64,000 nt of DNA from Apostichopus japonicus (Eukaryota; Echinodermata; Holothuroidea; Aspidochirotida; Stichopodidae): positions 39,076,631-39,140,630 of the forward strand of contig NC_092568.1 of NCBI RefSeq assembly GCF_037975245.1, read 5' to 3'. Shown one piece after another: positions 1-12,400 of this stretch. Every line of letters starts with the position of its first letter. Position 1 is the stretch's first letter. A program made the position numbers and the translations under genes. The notes beneath the pieces were generated by a model, which did not search any database, had not been told where the DNA came from, and saw only the letters and a list, made by a program, of their open reading frames with translations.

Positions 1-1069
1 TGCTTAAGAATGAAATATCTAGGTTACTATCCGATTCCACTTCATAAAGTGCATTTCTTTCACAATGTGTCTTACTTAATCATAACGCTAAGAATGACTC
101 ATGGGTTAAAGAAAGGTCAAATTACTAACAGGGCTTCTGTAGAGTCAATTTTAGTACCATAATGTTTGTTATGTAGTAAAAGGAATCCAAAATTGTGCCT
201 GTTATCCACCAAGATTGTACCAGCAATGTTGAAATTAGGTATACTCTTCAAAATATGTCAAATGAAAAAAAAAAAAAAAAAAAATTCAATCAGAATGAGT
301 GAATAATTTCCCACCCTGTGAGTAATGTATTTCAGCTTATGCAGTAAATTGAGCTTGCTTGTAGAAGTTGCAAATTATCTATAAAAGTCAATTTCTTTTC
401 TTGTTGTATGCAAAGCTTAAGTTAATTGTGAGTCCACCCGTGTGTCCCTCAGACAGGATTATACTTACCTATATAGAATAAATGTTAAGCTGTTTTTATG
501 TTCTCAACCATGACACCAATGGTAAGATACTCTCTAAATAACTTCTTATGCATACAGACATGACTTACTGCTTTCATTCAAGTAGTGACACATATAGTGA
601 ACACATACTGTAAGCTCATTGAGCAGCTAAGTTTATTGATTCTCATGTAAACTCTCATATAGTTATTCAATAATTACATACGCATGGAATATTGAGTTTT
701 CAGGTGGTTGTTAAAGTTGAAATGAGAAGTAAGAACATCTTCTGGCTGACTGTTGCTGTAAAGCATACAAACCTCATGACATTCAATATATAAACCTTGT
801 AATAGACATGATGAATTCAAAGGAGGGGTTGGTGGGGGGAAGGGGTGGCAGGAATGGGGATGATGGGTGCTTAGTGGAGCCATTCCTGCTATGTCAGTGC
901 TAGAACGGTAGTCTAGTCTCCTCTCAACATCCCTTGTTTTGAACGACTACTCCAGTAGTAAACTGAATTTTCAGTTTTGAAGTTCACTTGTTGATGACAT
1001 CATGATGATGACGTAGTTGATGATGCGGTAAATAAGTAATATTGATTCCATCCATGTTGATATTTTCAG

Positions 1070-1876
1070 AGCTGCCTCCAGATGGATCCAGAAGCTCGCC
1101 TGAGTTGCGAGGAGCTCAAGGATCACTCTTACTTTGACTCGTACCGGGAAGAGGAGATGGAGAGAGAAAGAGAGACGACGAGGACAAGAATAGTGGGAAG
1201 AGGCAGAGAGCAGCGATCAAGGGTGAGTAGATTATTTCAGGTCAGCTGAGCCTGACCATGATAGCATTATGAAGGCTGAGATGGGAGAGAGAAATAGGAA
1301 TAGTGGGAAGAGGCAGAGAGCAGCGATCAAGGGTGAGTAGATTATTTCAGGCAGTCAGCTGAGCCTGACCATGATAGCATTATGTAGGTCGAGATTGGAG
1401 AGAGAAATAGGAATAGTGGGAAGAGGCAGAGAGCAGCGATCAATGGTGAGTAGATTATTTCAGGCAGTCAGCTGAGCCTGACCATGATAGCATTATGTAG
1501 GTCGAGATTGGAGAGAGAAAGAGAGAGAATTCCCTCTCTAACGGTCCCTCCAGTTTGTTGTGGAAGGTTTTGATATGATGAAATTTCATCTCCAGTATTG
1601 AGGATAATGGCTTTTTATCTGCATGCCAATTGTATGACCACAATATTTACAATCTAAGTTACGATAAGAATCGAATGTCTATTTTTAACACGGTATTCCC
1701 ACTTTCCTTTTGATTTAAATTTCCAGAACAAGCACACATTTCCACTTTTAACTGGAAATGTGAATCCTCAACAGAACCAGTCCCCAGCACCAGACTTAAA
1801 ATTACATACCATGAAAGATACCAAACCAAAATATAAGACGGTCATCAGTTCCAAGCATCATTTACCATCCATCTGA
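1070..1876 (+). CDS. CDKL1/4-like protein kinase, 3' end (last two exons)
   Basis: Two exons are joined in phase 0: 1070-1222 (acceptor TTTTCAG, donor GTGAGT) and 1727-1876 (acceptor TTCCAG, stop TGA at 1874-1876), giving the last 100 residues. The first exon encodes SCLQMDPEARLSCEELKDH followed by SYFD, the subdomain XI end of a CMGC kinase catalytic domain as in cyclin-dependent kinase-like proteins. A basic, Glu/Arg-rich linker follows. The second exon encodes FPLLTGN and ends in HHLPSI, recalling the CDKL1 tail with its LPQLTG and terminal FPNI. Known family role: Ser/Thr kinases linked to cilium length and transport. The catalytic core lies left of the window, so CDKL1 and CDKL4 cannot be told apart. 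The exon 3' end and its splice donor have been triplicated downstream; only the first donor keeps the frame open. Confidence 0.8.
1188..1525 (+). repeat. Triplicated exon end plus splice donor, about 110-bp units
   Basis: Three direct copies begin at 1188, 1298 and 1411, each starting GAATAGTGGGAAGAGGCAGA and containing the GATCAAGGGTGAGT donor (GATCAATGGTGAGT in copy 3). The first copy overlaps the end of the kinase exon; the other two lie in the intron. Reading past the first donor meets an in-frame stop soon after, so the extra donors would give truncated products. Confidence 0.85.
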
Positions 1877-4800
1877 AACTAAACAGGAGTCCTCGGTTTA
1901 TGCGTTTTGGCACAAACCAGGTTGCCTGCAAGCATGGGTCAGATGGTTAGAGTTGTCAACACTGATACACTAAAGCTATGCTGAAGTGGATAATAACAAG
2001 GAAGGATGTTAGGAAAGACAAGCGGTGCAAGAGGTACCAGACAGGGTATGGAGCCTTGTCCTCTTACCTCGTTATTTCAACTACCCCCGTCCCCATCCCC
2101 ATCCCAACTAAAGCATGCACTAATCTACACACCCATTTCCACCATATTCTATTGAATACCCACATACATTTTAGTTTCATAGTACATAATACCATTATTG
2201 GATGGCTAAAGGTAGGACAGTACAATAACCTATGGCATGGCTGTGATGATGAACAGTCACTCCCCTACTTACATGTTATCGTAGAGGTGTGCTACCTCAG
2301 CCAGGTGTTATTCTCTGCATGAATTATTATGGCAGGGTTTAACCAGTGAGAAGGATGTGTTACGTTCAGCCCCAATTATATATGGTACTGTGTGCACATT
2401 GAGTGAATAAGACACAGTAACAGTCACCTTCTATCATCCATGCATTATCTTGTAGTTGCAATGTAAACCAGTCATTTATCATGGTACTATGTGTACATTA
2501 AGTGGCTGGTGAGATGTTGCAACATGACCTTTGACCATCCATCCCATTATCTTATTGTTTGTAAGGTGCAGAGCAGTGATATTAAGATCTCACTCTTGCA
2601 CATTCTGGATGACTCATCCTGAATTAAAACTGCAGTGCCCATCCTCATCTCCAACAGATTGAAAAAAAAAAAATGGAAACTTATTTCCCACAAGAGTTTA
2701 GTTCACCAATCACGTATCATATTGTGGAAGTTTATGATGACAGTGGCAAGGAAAGATATTTTATTTCCTGACTTCATGTGTGAGTTATGTGTGCTGTAAT
2801 TAATGACATTTTGGCTTCATTTACAATTCTGAAACATCCTGTTTAATCTCCTGTAACCATGGTAACAGTACATGTTTCAATGTTAATATGGTAACTATAT
2901 TGCTTTCTCCATAAGAAATTTCTAAATAAAACACTCAAATATTGGATAGAAACATCCATGTCTATAAATTACAAACCATAATGTGAACACTTTGAAGATT
3001 TCAGGATTGTAGAAACAAAACACACACAAGATAATAAAAGAATGAATTTGTACATTGCAATAACAAGTTTCATTTACACAGAACATAGAATACGAAAATT
3101 TTGCAGTTGGCTTAAGCCCAAAGTGCATTTCACCTTGAGGCAAGACTGAGAAGATAGAATTAAACTTTTGATCTGCAAAGTTGTCAACTTTGTTGTGTAT
3201 TAAAGAAATTATATTCTTGTAAAGAATTGCTTGTTAAGATGATATTTTTGTTTGTGCCAAGGGTACATAACAGTATAGCATTGCTAGTTTTACTATTCAT
3301 TTTCGGTTACATTACCATCGTGAATACATCTGGGATCTGTCAGATAAAGATAATTTATACTGAAGGTTTTGTGATAAACACTGTAATAGTGACCAATTAA
3401 TAAGGCTCACACTTGCTAAATGCATCATTTTGGTAGGGAAGAAAAAGGCTTTCTGATCTCTATATTACTGCAGCTAAATCATACATGGAATGAAAGATGT
3501 CTTACTCCTTATGTGATCACAGCAAGTAAGTAGGTGGTAGGAGCGGGGAGTGGAGGGTGGGGGTAAATATATATAGCATTTGCAAAGGGAAGAACTCATA
3601 CCAAACATATCAACCTACCTAGACTTGTTTGAAGCTGGAATAAAGGGAATTGGCTCTCCAATTCCCAATGACATGGTAGTTTTCTCTCGTACTCATAAAA
3701 TCTTACCATTGAAGCATGTAAACGTTTGAGGGATGTACATTTTTTATCCTAGCAGGATCTTCAGAGGCAAATCTTATAAAGCAAACAATTTTTAAATTAT
3801 TTTCAGAAACAAACAAAACAAGGTGAACAGCATGGTATCATATGGTATTGTTTCACCTGAAAATTGTTAAATGAATCACATATTTTGCAAAATTTCTGTC
3901 ATTAGTAAATGAGGAGTTATCATCTAAATTTTGTACCGCCATGATTGCATACTAATTGAAGTGATTATCCAAGCTGAAATAACCCCCCCCCCCCCGGCGC
4001 TTACTTCAAATTTATAAAGGATAGAGATGAAGCGAGGTTTCTACAATTTATAGTTGACTACGAAAAATCCTTCTTCACACGTGCAGGCATAATCTAATAG
4101 AGAGTTAATGTACCATAAAATCAGTTCGCAGATCCTTAAAAGCCTGCAAGCCATTTGCGAGAATCTCTCTCTTTTTATGAGTTTTGTGTTGTTGTGTGTT
4201 CATATGTGTAATATGCTCTTTTGTATCTCATTATTAATAAGTTCTCAGTTTGTGTGCTATTGGTCAAGATTGTTAAAGCGGATCAAAAAATAAAAAAAGT
4301 CAAGAAAGATGAAAATGAATGAAAAAGGGAAGGGAGAAGTCTTGATAATGTTTATGTAATGTTTGTTAATTGATTGGAACAAAACCTTAGGTGGCAAGTA
4401 GAATCCTCAAAAGTTGATGTAATTAGTTCAATTAATTGTAAATGCTAATGGAGGCTAATGAGTTATGTGTGCGGATCAAATTGTCCAAACATATATGAAT
4501 TGGTATGTCTGTCTGTACAGTATGGCATTGTTTGCCAAGAATGTTGTCTAGCAACCAAGCTTTTCTTACTTGAGAGTATGTATTTACATAAGAGTAACAT
4601 AATCAGGAAGGGTGGGGATGGGGAGGGGGGGTTCAGAAGGTTGAATTAATCAGAGCATTTGCAATTTGAAACTTTGTTCTCCTAAATGTGATATTTTCAT
4701 TCAAATAATAATGTTCCATTTTAGTTTGATTTTTATTAAAATTATAAGATCATGTAAACCAATTGATAATTTCCATTTTTGGCATTTTCCTTCCTTTTTA

Positions 4801-7464
4801 CTTAATTTGTAGTGGAAACTTCTTGTTTATTTCTCAGAAAAAAACGAGTGAATAAAAATTTGATTTTCATCTGTTACCCATCCAAATAATGTATGAGGCT
4901 TAATAGTTACCTTTCTAAAAACGGAAATTCAATGTTTGTCTTTATAGACCCCCCACCCCCCCCCACCTTTCTTCAGGTAAATATTTTGAATGTTTTTTGT
5001 TAAGTTTCTTTGGTTCATGCATCTTTTGTTTTTTCGTTGTAACAATTAGCTGAATAAGTTAGGAAAAGTAGATTAGGTTTTTATTCTTGTTTTCTTCGTG
5101 TGCTGACATAAATTTGTAGCTGGATTTAAGTATTTTATACCAATTTCCCATTTTGCCACTAAAAAAGGAAAAAAGAAAAAAAACAACAAAAGGGCCAATC
5201 TTCCTGAAGTTTATCCAACTTCACAACTCCTTCCATTCTGTTTTTGCTACTTCTTGTTATAGGGGATAATTAATTAACTATTAATTAATATAACTATTAA
5301 CCACTGGGTAGGAAAGAGTTGATTGTAGAGATTTTGATAGATTTTGTCGGAAAATTCAAAATGTATAAACTCATTTTTGTCAGAATAGAATGCTGAAAGT
5401 TTGAAGAAGAGCTTCAGAGTGAAATTTTACAAATAAAATTGTAAGTGGAAATTACTTTCTGATGCCTTTTTTTGCTCTCACATTAAAATTATGTAACCAT
5501 AGAAGTTGCTGAAAGTATTAGGCTTGTCTATAAATGTAATGTTCTTTGTGAGTCAGGGTACTGAAGTTCAGAAGTTGTGGTTTTGATATGATCTACCCTT
5601 ACATATATGACTTAAATGCTTCATTGGAGTAAGAAATGTAATATTTGATGTTAGATAACTAGGATACATTAATCCAGAAAGTGTGAAAGAAATTTCATCA
5701 AGTCAATTCAATATACAAATGTGAATTAAATTCCAATCTTTGTAAGTGTTTTTGTGTGTCTTCTTCATTTTCTGGTCAGTATCTTAAAGGGAGGGCGGTG
5801 GGTGCAGGGAGGGGGCGTTTGGAGTGGAAGTGGTGTTTAGAGCATAAGATGTACAATTAGATGGGGTGAGAGAGAGGTGGGCCTTCTTAGCATAGGATTG
5901 GAAGAGATGGTGTGGGTGGGTGTGAGGTTTATAAAAGTGTAGAAGTGGGATGGGGGGGGGTAAATGGGCTAAGTTTGTGTAAGATTGATGTGGGAGGTGG
6001 TGGGATGGGAGGTGTTGTGGGCCTTATTGATTGAGAAGTGTATACCATGCCCCATCTGTTTAAGACGAGTGAATGTAGTACAGGAGGAGCAATTAATGAA
6101 CTTTGTATTTACTTACGATACAGCATTATACCCTAAACATGATAGAAGTTAACAACCTCTGATTCCTTTCCAGAATTTACATATTCATCAGTCAGTTCAA
6201 CACCCAAGCAATAGAAACAGATCAGAAATACCTCATAAAAATTGTTATAAACTGATATCAAGTGAATGTATTTCAAAGCACTTTATCATATACAAAAACC
6301 TACATGGAGAAAATAAATATATATGCTAGATATAATTTCCTCTGCAATTGAGTCTTATGACTTTAGAGTTAACATATTATGTAAGTGTTATACAATGATG
6401 AACAGAATGAGGTAAAAAATGTCCACACATGCTATATTAAAACATTCCTAATTTGAATGCATCTTAAAGGAATTTACTGCTTTCAGTTACAAGACTTCCC
6501 TGCATAAGGGCGCTAATATCCCTTTGGTTGGCCCAGAGAAAAAGTAAAAATGCTACATTTCCAATTCTACTTGCAATCAGTGGTGATGGTACTCTACACT
6601 AAACTATCTTGATGCATAATATCATACCAAGATGTATACGTCAGGTGCCGGTCTCAGAATGAATTTTTCAGTTCCGAGACGCTCCCCTTTCAGACATTCA
6701 AATTGGTACTTGACAAAAGATTCCTAAACAAAACGCTTTTTAAAAAAAACTCATTTATCTTTCGGAAGAAGATCTATAAAAGCAAATAAAATACTAAAAT
6801 GGACGGTTTTTCCATAAATAATTCACTGATGAAGAACAAATGACAACATGAGGACGGACTTCAATATTGTTAGGAACAGATAAAACCTAAAAAGATGTTG
6901 GAAAGCATTTTCTTATTCTTGCTGATGAATGTTTGAAAATAAGGAGAGCAGAACTTTAAAAACTGTAAAAGCCAATCTCTCTACAAATCTGACCTCCATC
7001 AAAAGTCTAGACAGTGGAAATGGTTAAATTGTAAGTGTTACAGTGTAATCATGAGGTTATAGAAGTGAATAAATTTTTATTCTTAATGAGGCACACCTAG
7101 GACACTTGAGACCTCACTGCAAACATTCATAGATCAACAAATAATTATATTAACAACATTATAATATTAATATTTATGATAATTCTACCATGTCTTACAT
7201 GCTTTAAATTTACAATGCTAATGCATTAAACATTTTAACGATACTACCTGGAAGCGCTCACAGCTAAAACTTCACTCCAGAAATCCAGTTAAACATTTAA
7301 GCAAATATTTTAAATCTTTAAGATATGTACAAAGACTACTCTGGATAGGAAAGTAAGGATTATACGTACACGGGAATGATTTACTTAGATCTGACTAACA
7401 TTAAAACTAACAATAATCCAGATCTTAGGTTTCATTTCTTTAAACCCACTCCACCACAGGATTT

Positions 7465-8320
7465 AATGTTTAATAGTACATTCAAAGATGAGGTACATTT
7501 TTGTGAGACTAATGTGGAAAATATTTGAGTTGGATTTTTAAAAAGAAGGACCTTCAAAATTTCACATATTTCTGATTTTCCTCTGAAAGGAAAGAGTTCA
7601 TAAAATGTTTAAAAAAAAAAGTAAAAGCAAAAGTTAGAGTTAAATATCAGCCATTTCAAAATGAAAACTATAAAACTTTTGAGCAAAAGTAATGCTTAAT
7701 AGTACATTAAAAGATGAGGTACATTTTTGTGAGACTTATGGGACAAAAAAATTTGAGTTGGATTTTTAAAAAGAAGGACCTTCTAAATTTCACATATTTC
7801 TGATTTTCCTTTGAAAGGAAAGAGTTCATAAATGCTTCAAAAAAAGTAACAGCAAAAGCTAAGAGTTAAAATAGTACCTTAAAAGAAGAGGTACATTTTT
7901 GTGAGACTAATGGGACAAAAATATTTGAGTTGGATTTTTAAAAAGGACCTTCAAGATTTCACATATTTCTGATTTTCCTCTGAAAGGAAAGAGTTCATAA
8001 ATGTTCAAAAAAAAAGAAGGTAAAAGCAAAAGTTAGAGTTAAAATATCAGCCATTTCAAGATGAAAACTAAAAAAACTTTGAGCAAAAGTAATGTTTAAT
8101 AGTACATTAAAAGATGAGGTACATTTTTGTGAGACTGATGGGACAAAAATATTTGAGTTGGATTTTTAAAAAGAAGCACCTTCAACACTTCACATATTTC
8201 TGATTTTCCTTTGAAAGGAAAGAGTTCATAAAATGTTGAACAAAAAGGTATCAGCAAAGTTAGAGTTAAAACATCAGCCTTTTCAAGATGAAAACTATAA
8301 AACTTTGAGCATTGACAAAA
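7465..8320. repeat. Four diverged tandem copies of an about 180-225-bp unit
   Basis: Copies begin near 7465, 7690, 7872 and 8091. Each has the core AGATGAGGTACATTTTTGTG, then TTTGAGTTGGATTTTTAAAA, then CTGAAAGGAAAGAGTTCATA. The units differ by small indels in their A-runs. No coding capacity was recognised. Confidence 0.85.
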
Positions 8321-8790
8321 ATAGTCCTCCCTACAAAAGATGTCTGGCAAGTACAACATCCATTGGTTTAATACAGAGTAAGACACAATACTGAATTTTT
8401 TAAATTGATATGGATTACTCCACAAAAGTAAGACAAGGTATTTAGTTGACGTGTTTGAGTTCACTAGCTACATCATTAATATATTGGAAGAGCGGTCACC
8501 TAATTAACTCTGAAGAAAGCTGACATAAAATGAAGTGAATCACTCGTCATGCATTTAGCACTTCAATTAGAAAATTATAGAAACTGACTTAAATACAGGA
8601 AAGCTATAAACAAAGGATGAATCTGTCATGGACAATCCAAATGACTTGTAATGATTTAAACTCTTTTCTTAACAAATGTAACGGAAGATGTTCTGAGCTC
8701 ATTTACAAAAAAGTTTGATAATGAATAAATACATGATGAATCAGAAATTCAAAAGACACGCAAAGTATCCCTACTTGGTAGATTCCTCTG

Positions 8791-9019
8791 GGAGAGAGCG
8801 CACAATGAGAGCACACAGAGAGCACACAGTGAGAGCACACAGTGAGAGAACACAGTGAGAGCACACAGTAAGAGCACACAGAGGGCACACAGTGAGAGCA
8901 CACAGGGAGAGCACACAGTGAGAGCACACAGTGAGAGCACACAGTAAGAGCACACAGAGGGCACACAGTGAGAGCACACAGTGAGAGCACACAGTGAGAG
9001 CACACAGAGAGCACACAGT
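8791..9019. repeat. GAGAGCACACAGT minisatellite (about 13-bp unit)
   Basis: The unit AGTGAGAGCACAC is repeated about 17-18 times with variants (GAGGGCACAC, TAAGAGCACAC, GAGAACACAC). It lies about 400 bp beyond the stop codon of the minus-strand metalloprotease. Because 13 is not a multiple of 3, all frames stay open over it and show Cys/Leu/Ser-rich translations that are artefacts. Confidence 0.95.
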
Positions 9020-9423
9020 TCCGGGAAGACAACTGCTAAACATGGCTTGTACTCACGCTGTTTCTAGCAGTAACACAAACATTAAAAGGACAATTAAATT
9101 ACTTGCAAAACACCATGGTGTTAATGTGATCAAATTGTCTGCATAAAATATGCTAAAACACTGAGAAAAATAAATATGAAAAGATATAAAATAACATCTA
9201 CGGTGAGAGCAAAAATAGTTTGAAATGGACGGAAAATTCCAGCTCAGGCAAGATATTTTGTTACACAAACCTTGAATAAGATTCAACAATTCTAATTTAA
9301 ATTTCTTCAATTTGACAGTTTTCCTGTGATGAATAAATTCAAATTTTAGAACATTACATGTGTTCCTTGTTTATATTTTTGTGGTGAGGTCAGTGGTTAT
9401 TGTTATAGAATACATAGCAACCA

Positions 9424-12400
9424 TCAGATAAATGTGCTAGTATTCTCTCTAGATGGTACCTGGTATGCATTTCTGGGCTCTTTAACATGAACCCTTGGGC
9501 TACATGTCACCTCGACATCCATGCTTATCGTTGGTAGCGGGGCCACCATGGCTTGTTGCTTCACCATCTTCAACGCCAACACCGCTAATGCAAAGAGGAC
9601 TGTGAGTAGGGTGCACCCAATAATTACAATTGCCAACAGTAAGGACGGAGTGAAATGCGATATGTCTCTTGTAGTGTTTGGTCCAGTTGTGTATAAACTA
9701 GCATCAATGCCTTCTGTCCATAGGTGAGGAAGGATTGTAAATCTGTGACGAGAAAAAAAAGGATACTAGATCTATTAATTGATCACGCCATATTTGTTTT
9801 TGCTTTTCTCAAAAATGGATCACTGTAGGAGTATTAGTGACATTTCTTTGAACTATATAACACTTTCCACAAAAGTGTCAAAATACAAAATACCTCTGCC
9901 CTTCTCTCCATGCATTGTGGAAGCCAATATATTCCAATGCAAACCAAACGACCTTTACTGAAAATACATGAAAACTTGATGATGATGAAAAATTTGATTA
10001 CATAAACTTCATTTGTTGTTCTAATCTTACTTATTCCATATAATGGTGATTCATTTTGTTTCTTTACATCAAACTATTATATATTTTAGTAACTTTTCTT
10101 CATTCCTATATTTCTTTGACCTCTAAATATCATTTATTTTGCCGAGGACGGAAATAGAAATTTTAACTGAATTAAACCCGGATTTAACTTACTGATAAGC
10201 GGTGAAAGACTGGTTCTGGTAATATAATTGAAACTCTTGATTAATAACAGCAGCTTGTAACGTATCAGTGTGTAGCATTACTTCTGCAAGAAAAGAAAAA
10301 GAAAATTTGTGAGACAGTGTGAATAAGTATTTTAGTCATAATGTTTTCCTCAAATTAATATTTCCAAGAAGATATTAACAAAATATAACCACACATAATA
10401 ACATCATTTTATCAATGTTATCATTTTATCAGAATATATTAATGGTGGCAGACGTTAATCGTTTTAAACAGTTGATATTTTCTACACCAAAATGCATCTT
10501 GTATTACCCGTATGTGGCAATCTACAGCCAATGGAATATCCAGAAATGACAAGAGGGGAGGGGGGTAAAACAGTGTAACATTGTAATCCCTCCCCCAACC
10601 GCCAGTTAAAAGGAAGAGATGGATGGAAACTAGAAAGAACAATGACCTCAGATTCCTCACTTTCAGGGACAAATTTTGTGAATAATGTAAATTTATTAAA
10701 ACACATCCGTTTGTGTTTTTCTCACAACGATGATGGCTTAACTGACAACAACGTTAAATTTTCAGCAGCCGTGCAAGCACTCCTCCCGATGATTTACTCT
10801 GACTGCTTGGCAATTCACAGCCGTCTCCGGGGAATAACTTATCTGACACTGTTTCGCAAAATGTTTTGCAAGAATTAGCAAATTGCTATACAAGTGCAAA
10901 GACATATAACAGTCTTTGTACACAGGAACCATGGTATCGAAAATAGCAGAGACATTTATGGCTCGAAGATGACTTTGAAAAAGTGACCAGCTCTGGGTTA
11001 CAAGCCCAGCAGTGCTCTACCTACTCAGCTATCCAACCCTTAGTTGGTAGCCATCCCTGTATAGTCAGTCCTTTGCTTCGGGCGCCAATCAGAAGCCACA
11101 GTAACCTGCATACCATGTAACCGGGGATCACGCCCCGGTTACATTCGATACAACTTGACGGCAGCAGGGAAGGGATTTCAAGAGTAATTTGATATTTTTA
11201 TTTATAAATACATAAGTAAATGAAGAATTGAAACTGACTCCATATTATTTTAAAAGAGAACAAAGATCAGAGCGATCCAAACTTTGAACTGTGAGACATT
11301 CACTGGGTTCTTTATTAAAACCACAAAGTCAGCAAGTTAACAGTTTATTAACGCAAAAACTAACCTTGAGTTGTCAAATTGAGGAAGGTAAATTGAAAAA
11401 TACCCTGATCCAAATAAGTATCTGTAATGACAACTGAAGATCTGAAAAAAGAAGGCAAAATGAGAGAAAATCATTCAGTTTGGTTAAAAGTTATGTCATC
11501 CAGCACTGATATTGAATATAACGTGCAGTATATATCTATCAAAAGTAAAAGGCTTGGTCTGTAAATACTCAAAACATACTTAAGTGCATTGTGTTAAAGA
11601 GTTTCGGCTCAATCCTTCAATCTAATAAAGTACAGTGTAAAGTACAGGCTGCCGCAAAAGGATGCACACAAGGATAGAATGCCACACATATCACAAAAAT
11701 ATAGCAGGTAAAATTAAAATGCAATGTTTGTGCTATATGTATGCTAAGTTGGATTGAAGGTCTTCAAAATACAATGTTTTTGATCCTTTAATGAAATTAA
11801 AGGAATCCACTTAGGATTTAGGAATCCTTTAGAGGGTACAAACACCTCACTCGTTTTTGTGGTGGAGGTGGGAGTGGGGGGGGGGGGAAGTGGTAGTGGA
11901 GTCTCTCTACCCCCCTGCCAATTATGTCAATATAGCAGTTGAGTAACACATAACAAAGCTCCCAGTTCTGCATCAAGTCCGAGATTGAATAGTGGTACAG
12001 TATATCAGCGCTGCATTGAACCAACCTTGATTTGTTGACCTCAAAATCACTTAATTGATGGAATAAGTCGAGGCTCATTACAACGACTGGGCAGCTGGAA
12101 TATTCCAGTCTGAATAAGACCATCTTATACTACTCACCGGTTTACGGGAATCAGCTGGCATATCGACGATAGGAAAGCCACCTTCACCTGGTCATGGTCA
12201 ACATCTTGAGCAGAAAAGTTAAACTGGATTGAGATGACGGTTTGTATTTCAGTAGCTTGAGTTGTGACTGTTGGAAAAAAATAATAATACTTGTTTTACT
12301 TGAATGTAAACTAATATTCCTCTTAAGGTTTTAAAAAGCTACAAAGACTGTGATATGTGGGGAAGTGTGAGAAAAGAGGTGTTAAGTTATTCCTTGATTC

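Larger units (their letters stand above)
1877..9423. other. Intergenic region between convergent kinase and metalloprotease genes
   Basis: I see no coding exon with convincing homology here. The stretch holds AT-rich sequence, short homopurine and poly-C tracts (for example 3988-3998 and 4950-4963) and a G-rich segment at 5790-6020. It also holds the two tandem-repeat blocks listed separately (7465-8320 and 8791-9019). Both flanking genes end here, so part of it must be their 3' UTRs. An AATAAA on the plus strand near 2923 is one candidate for the kinase gene. Confidence 0.5.

Noticed and set aside
8703..9043. Three overlapping minus-strand ORFs rich in Cys, Leu, Ser
   Set aside because: They are translations of the 13-bp minisatellite in all three frames, with no homology or splice context.
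10955..11085. Genuine tRNA-Thr gene
   Set aside because: Box A and an anticodon-like hairpin are visible but there is no box B or acceptor stem, so it is treated as a SINE fragment.
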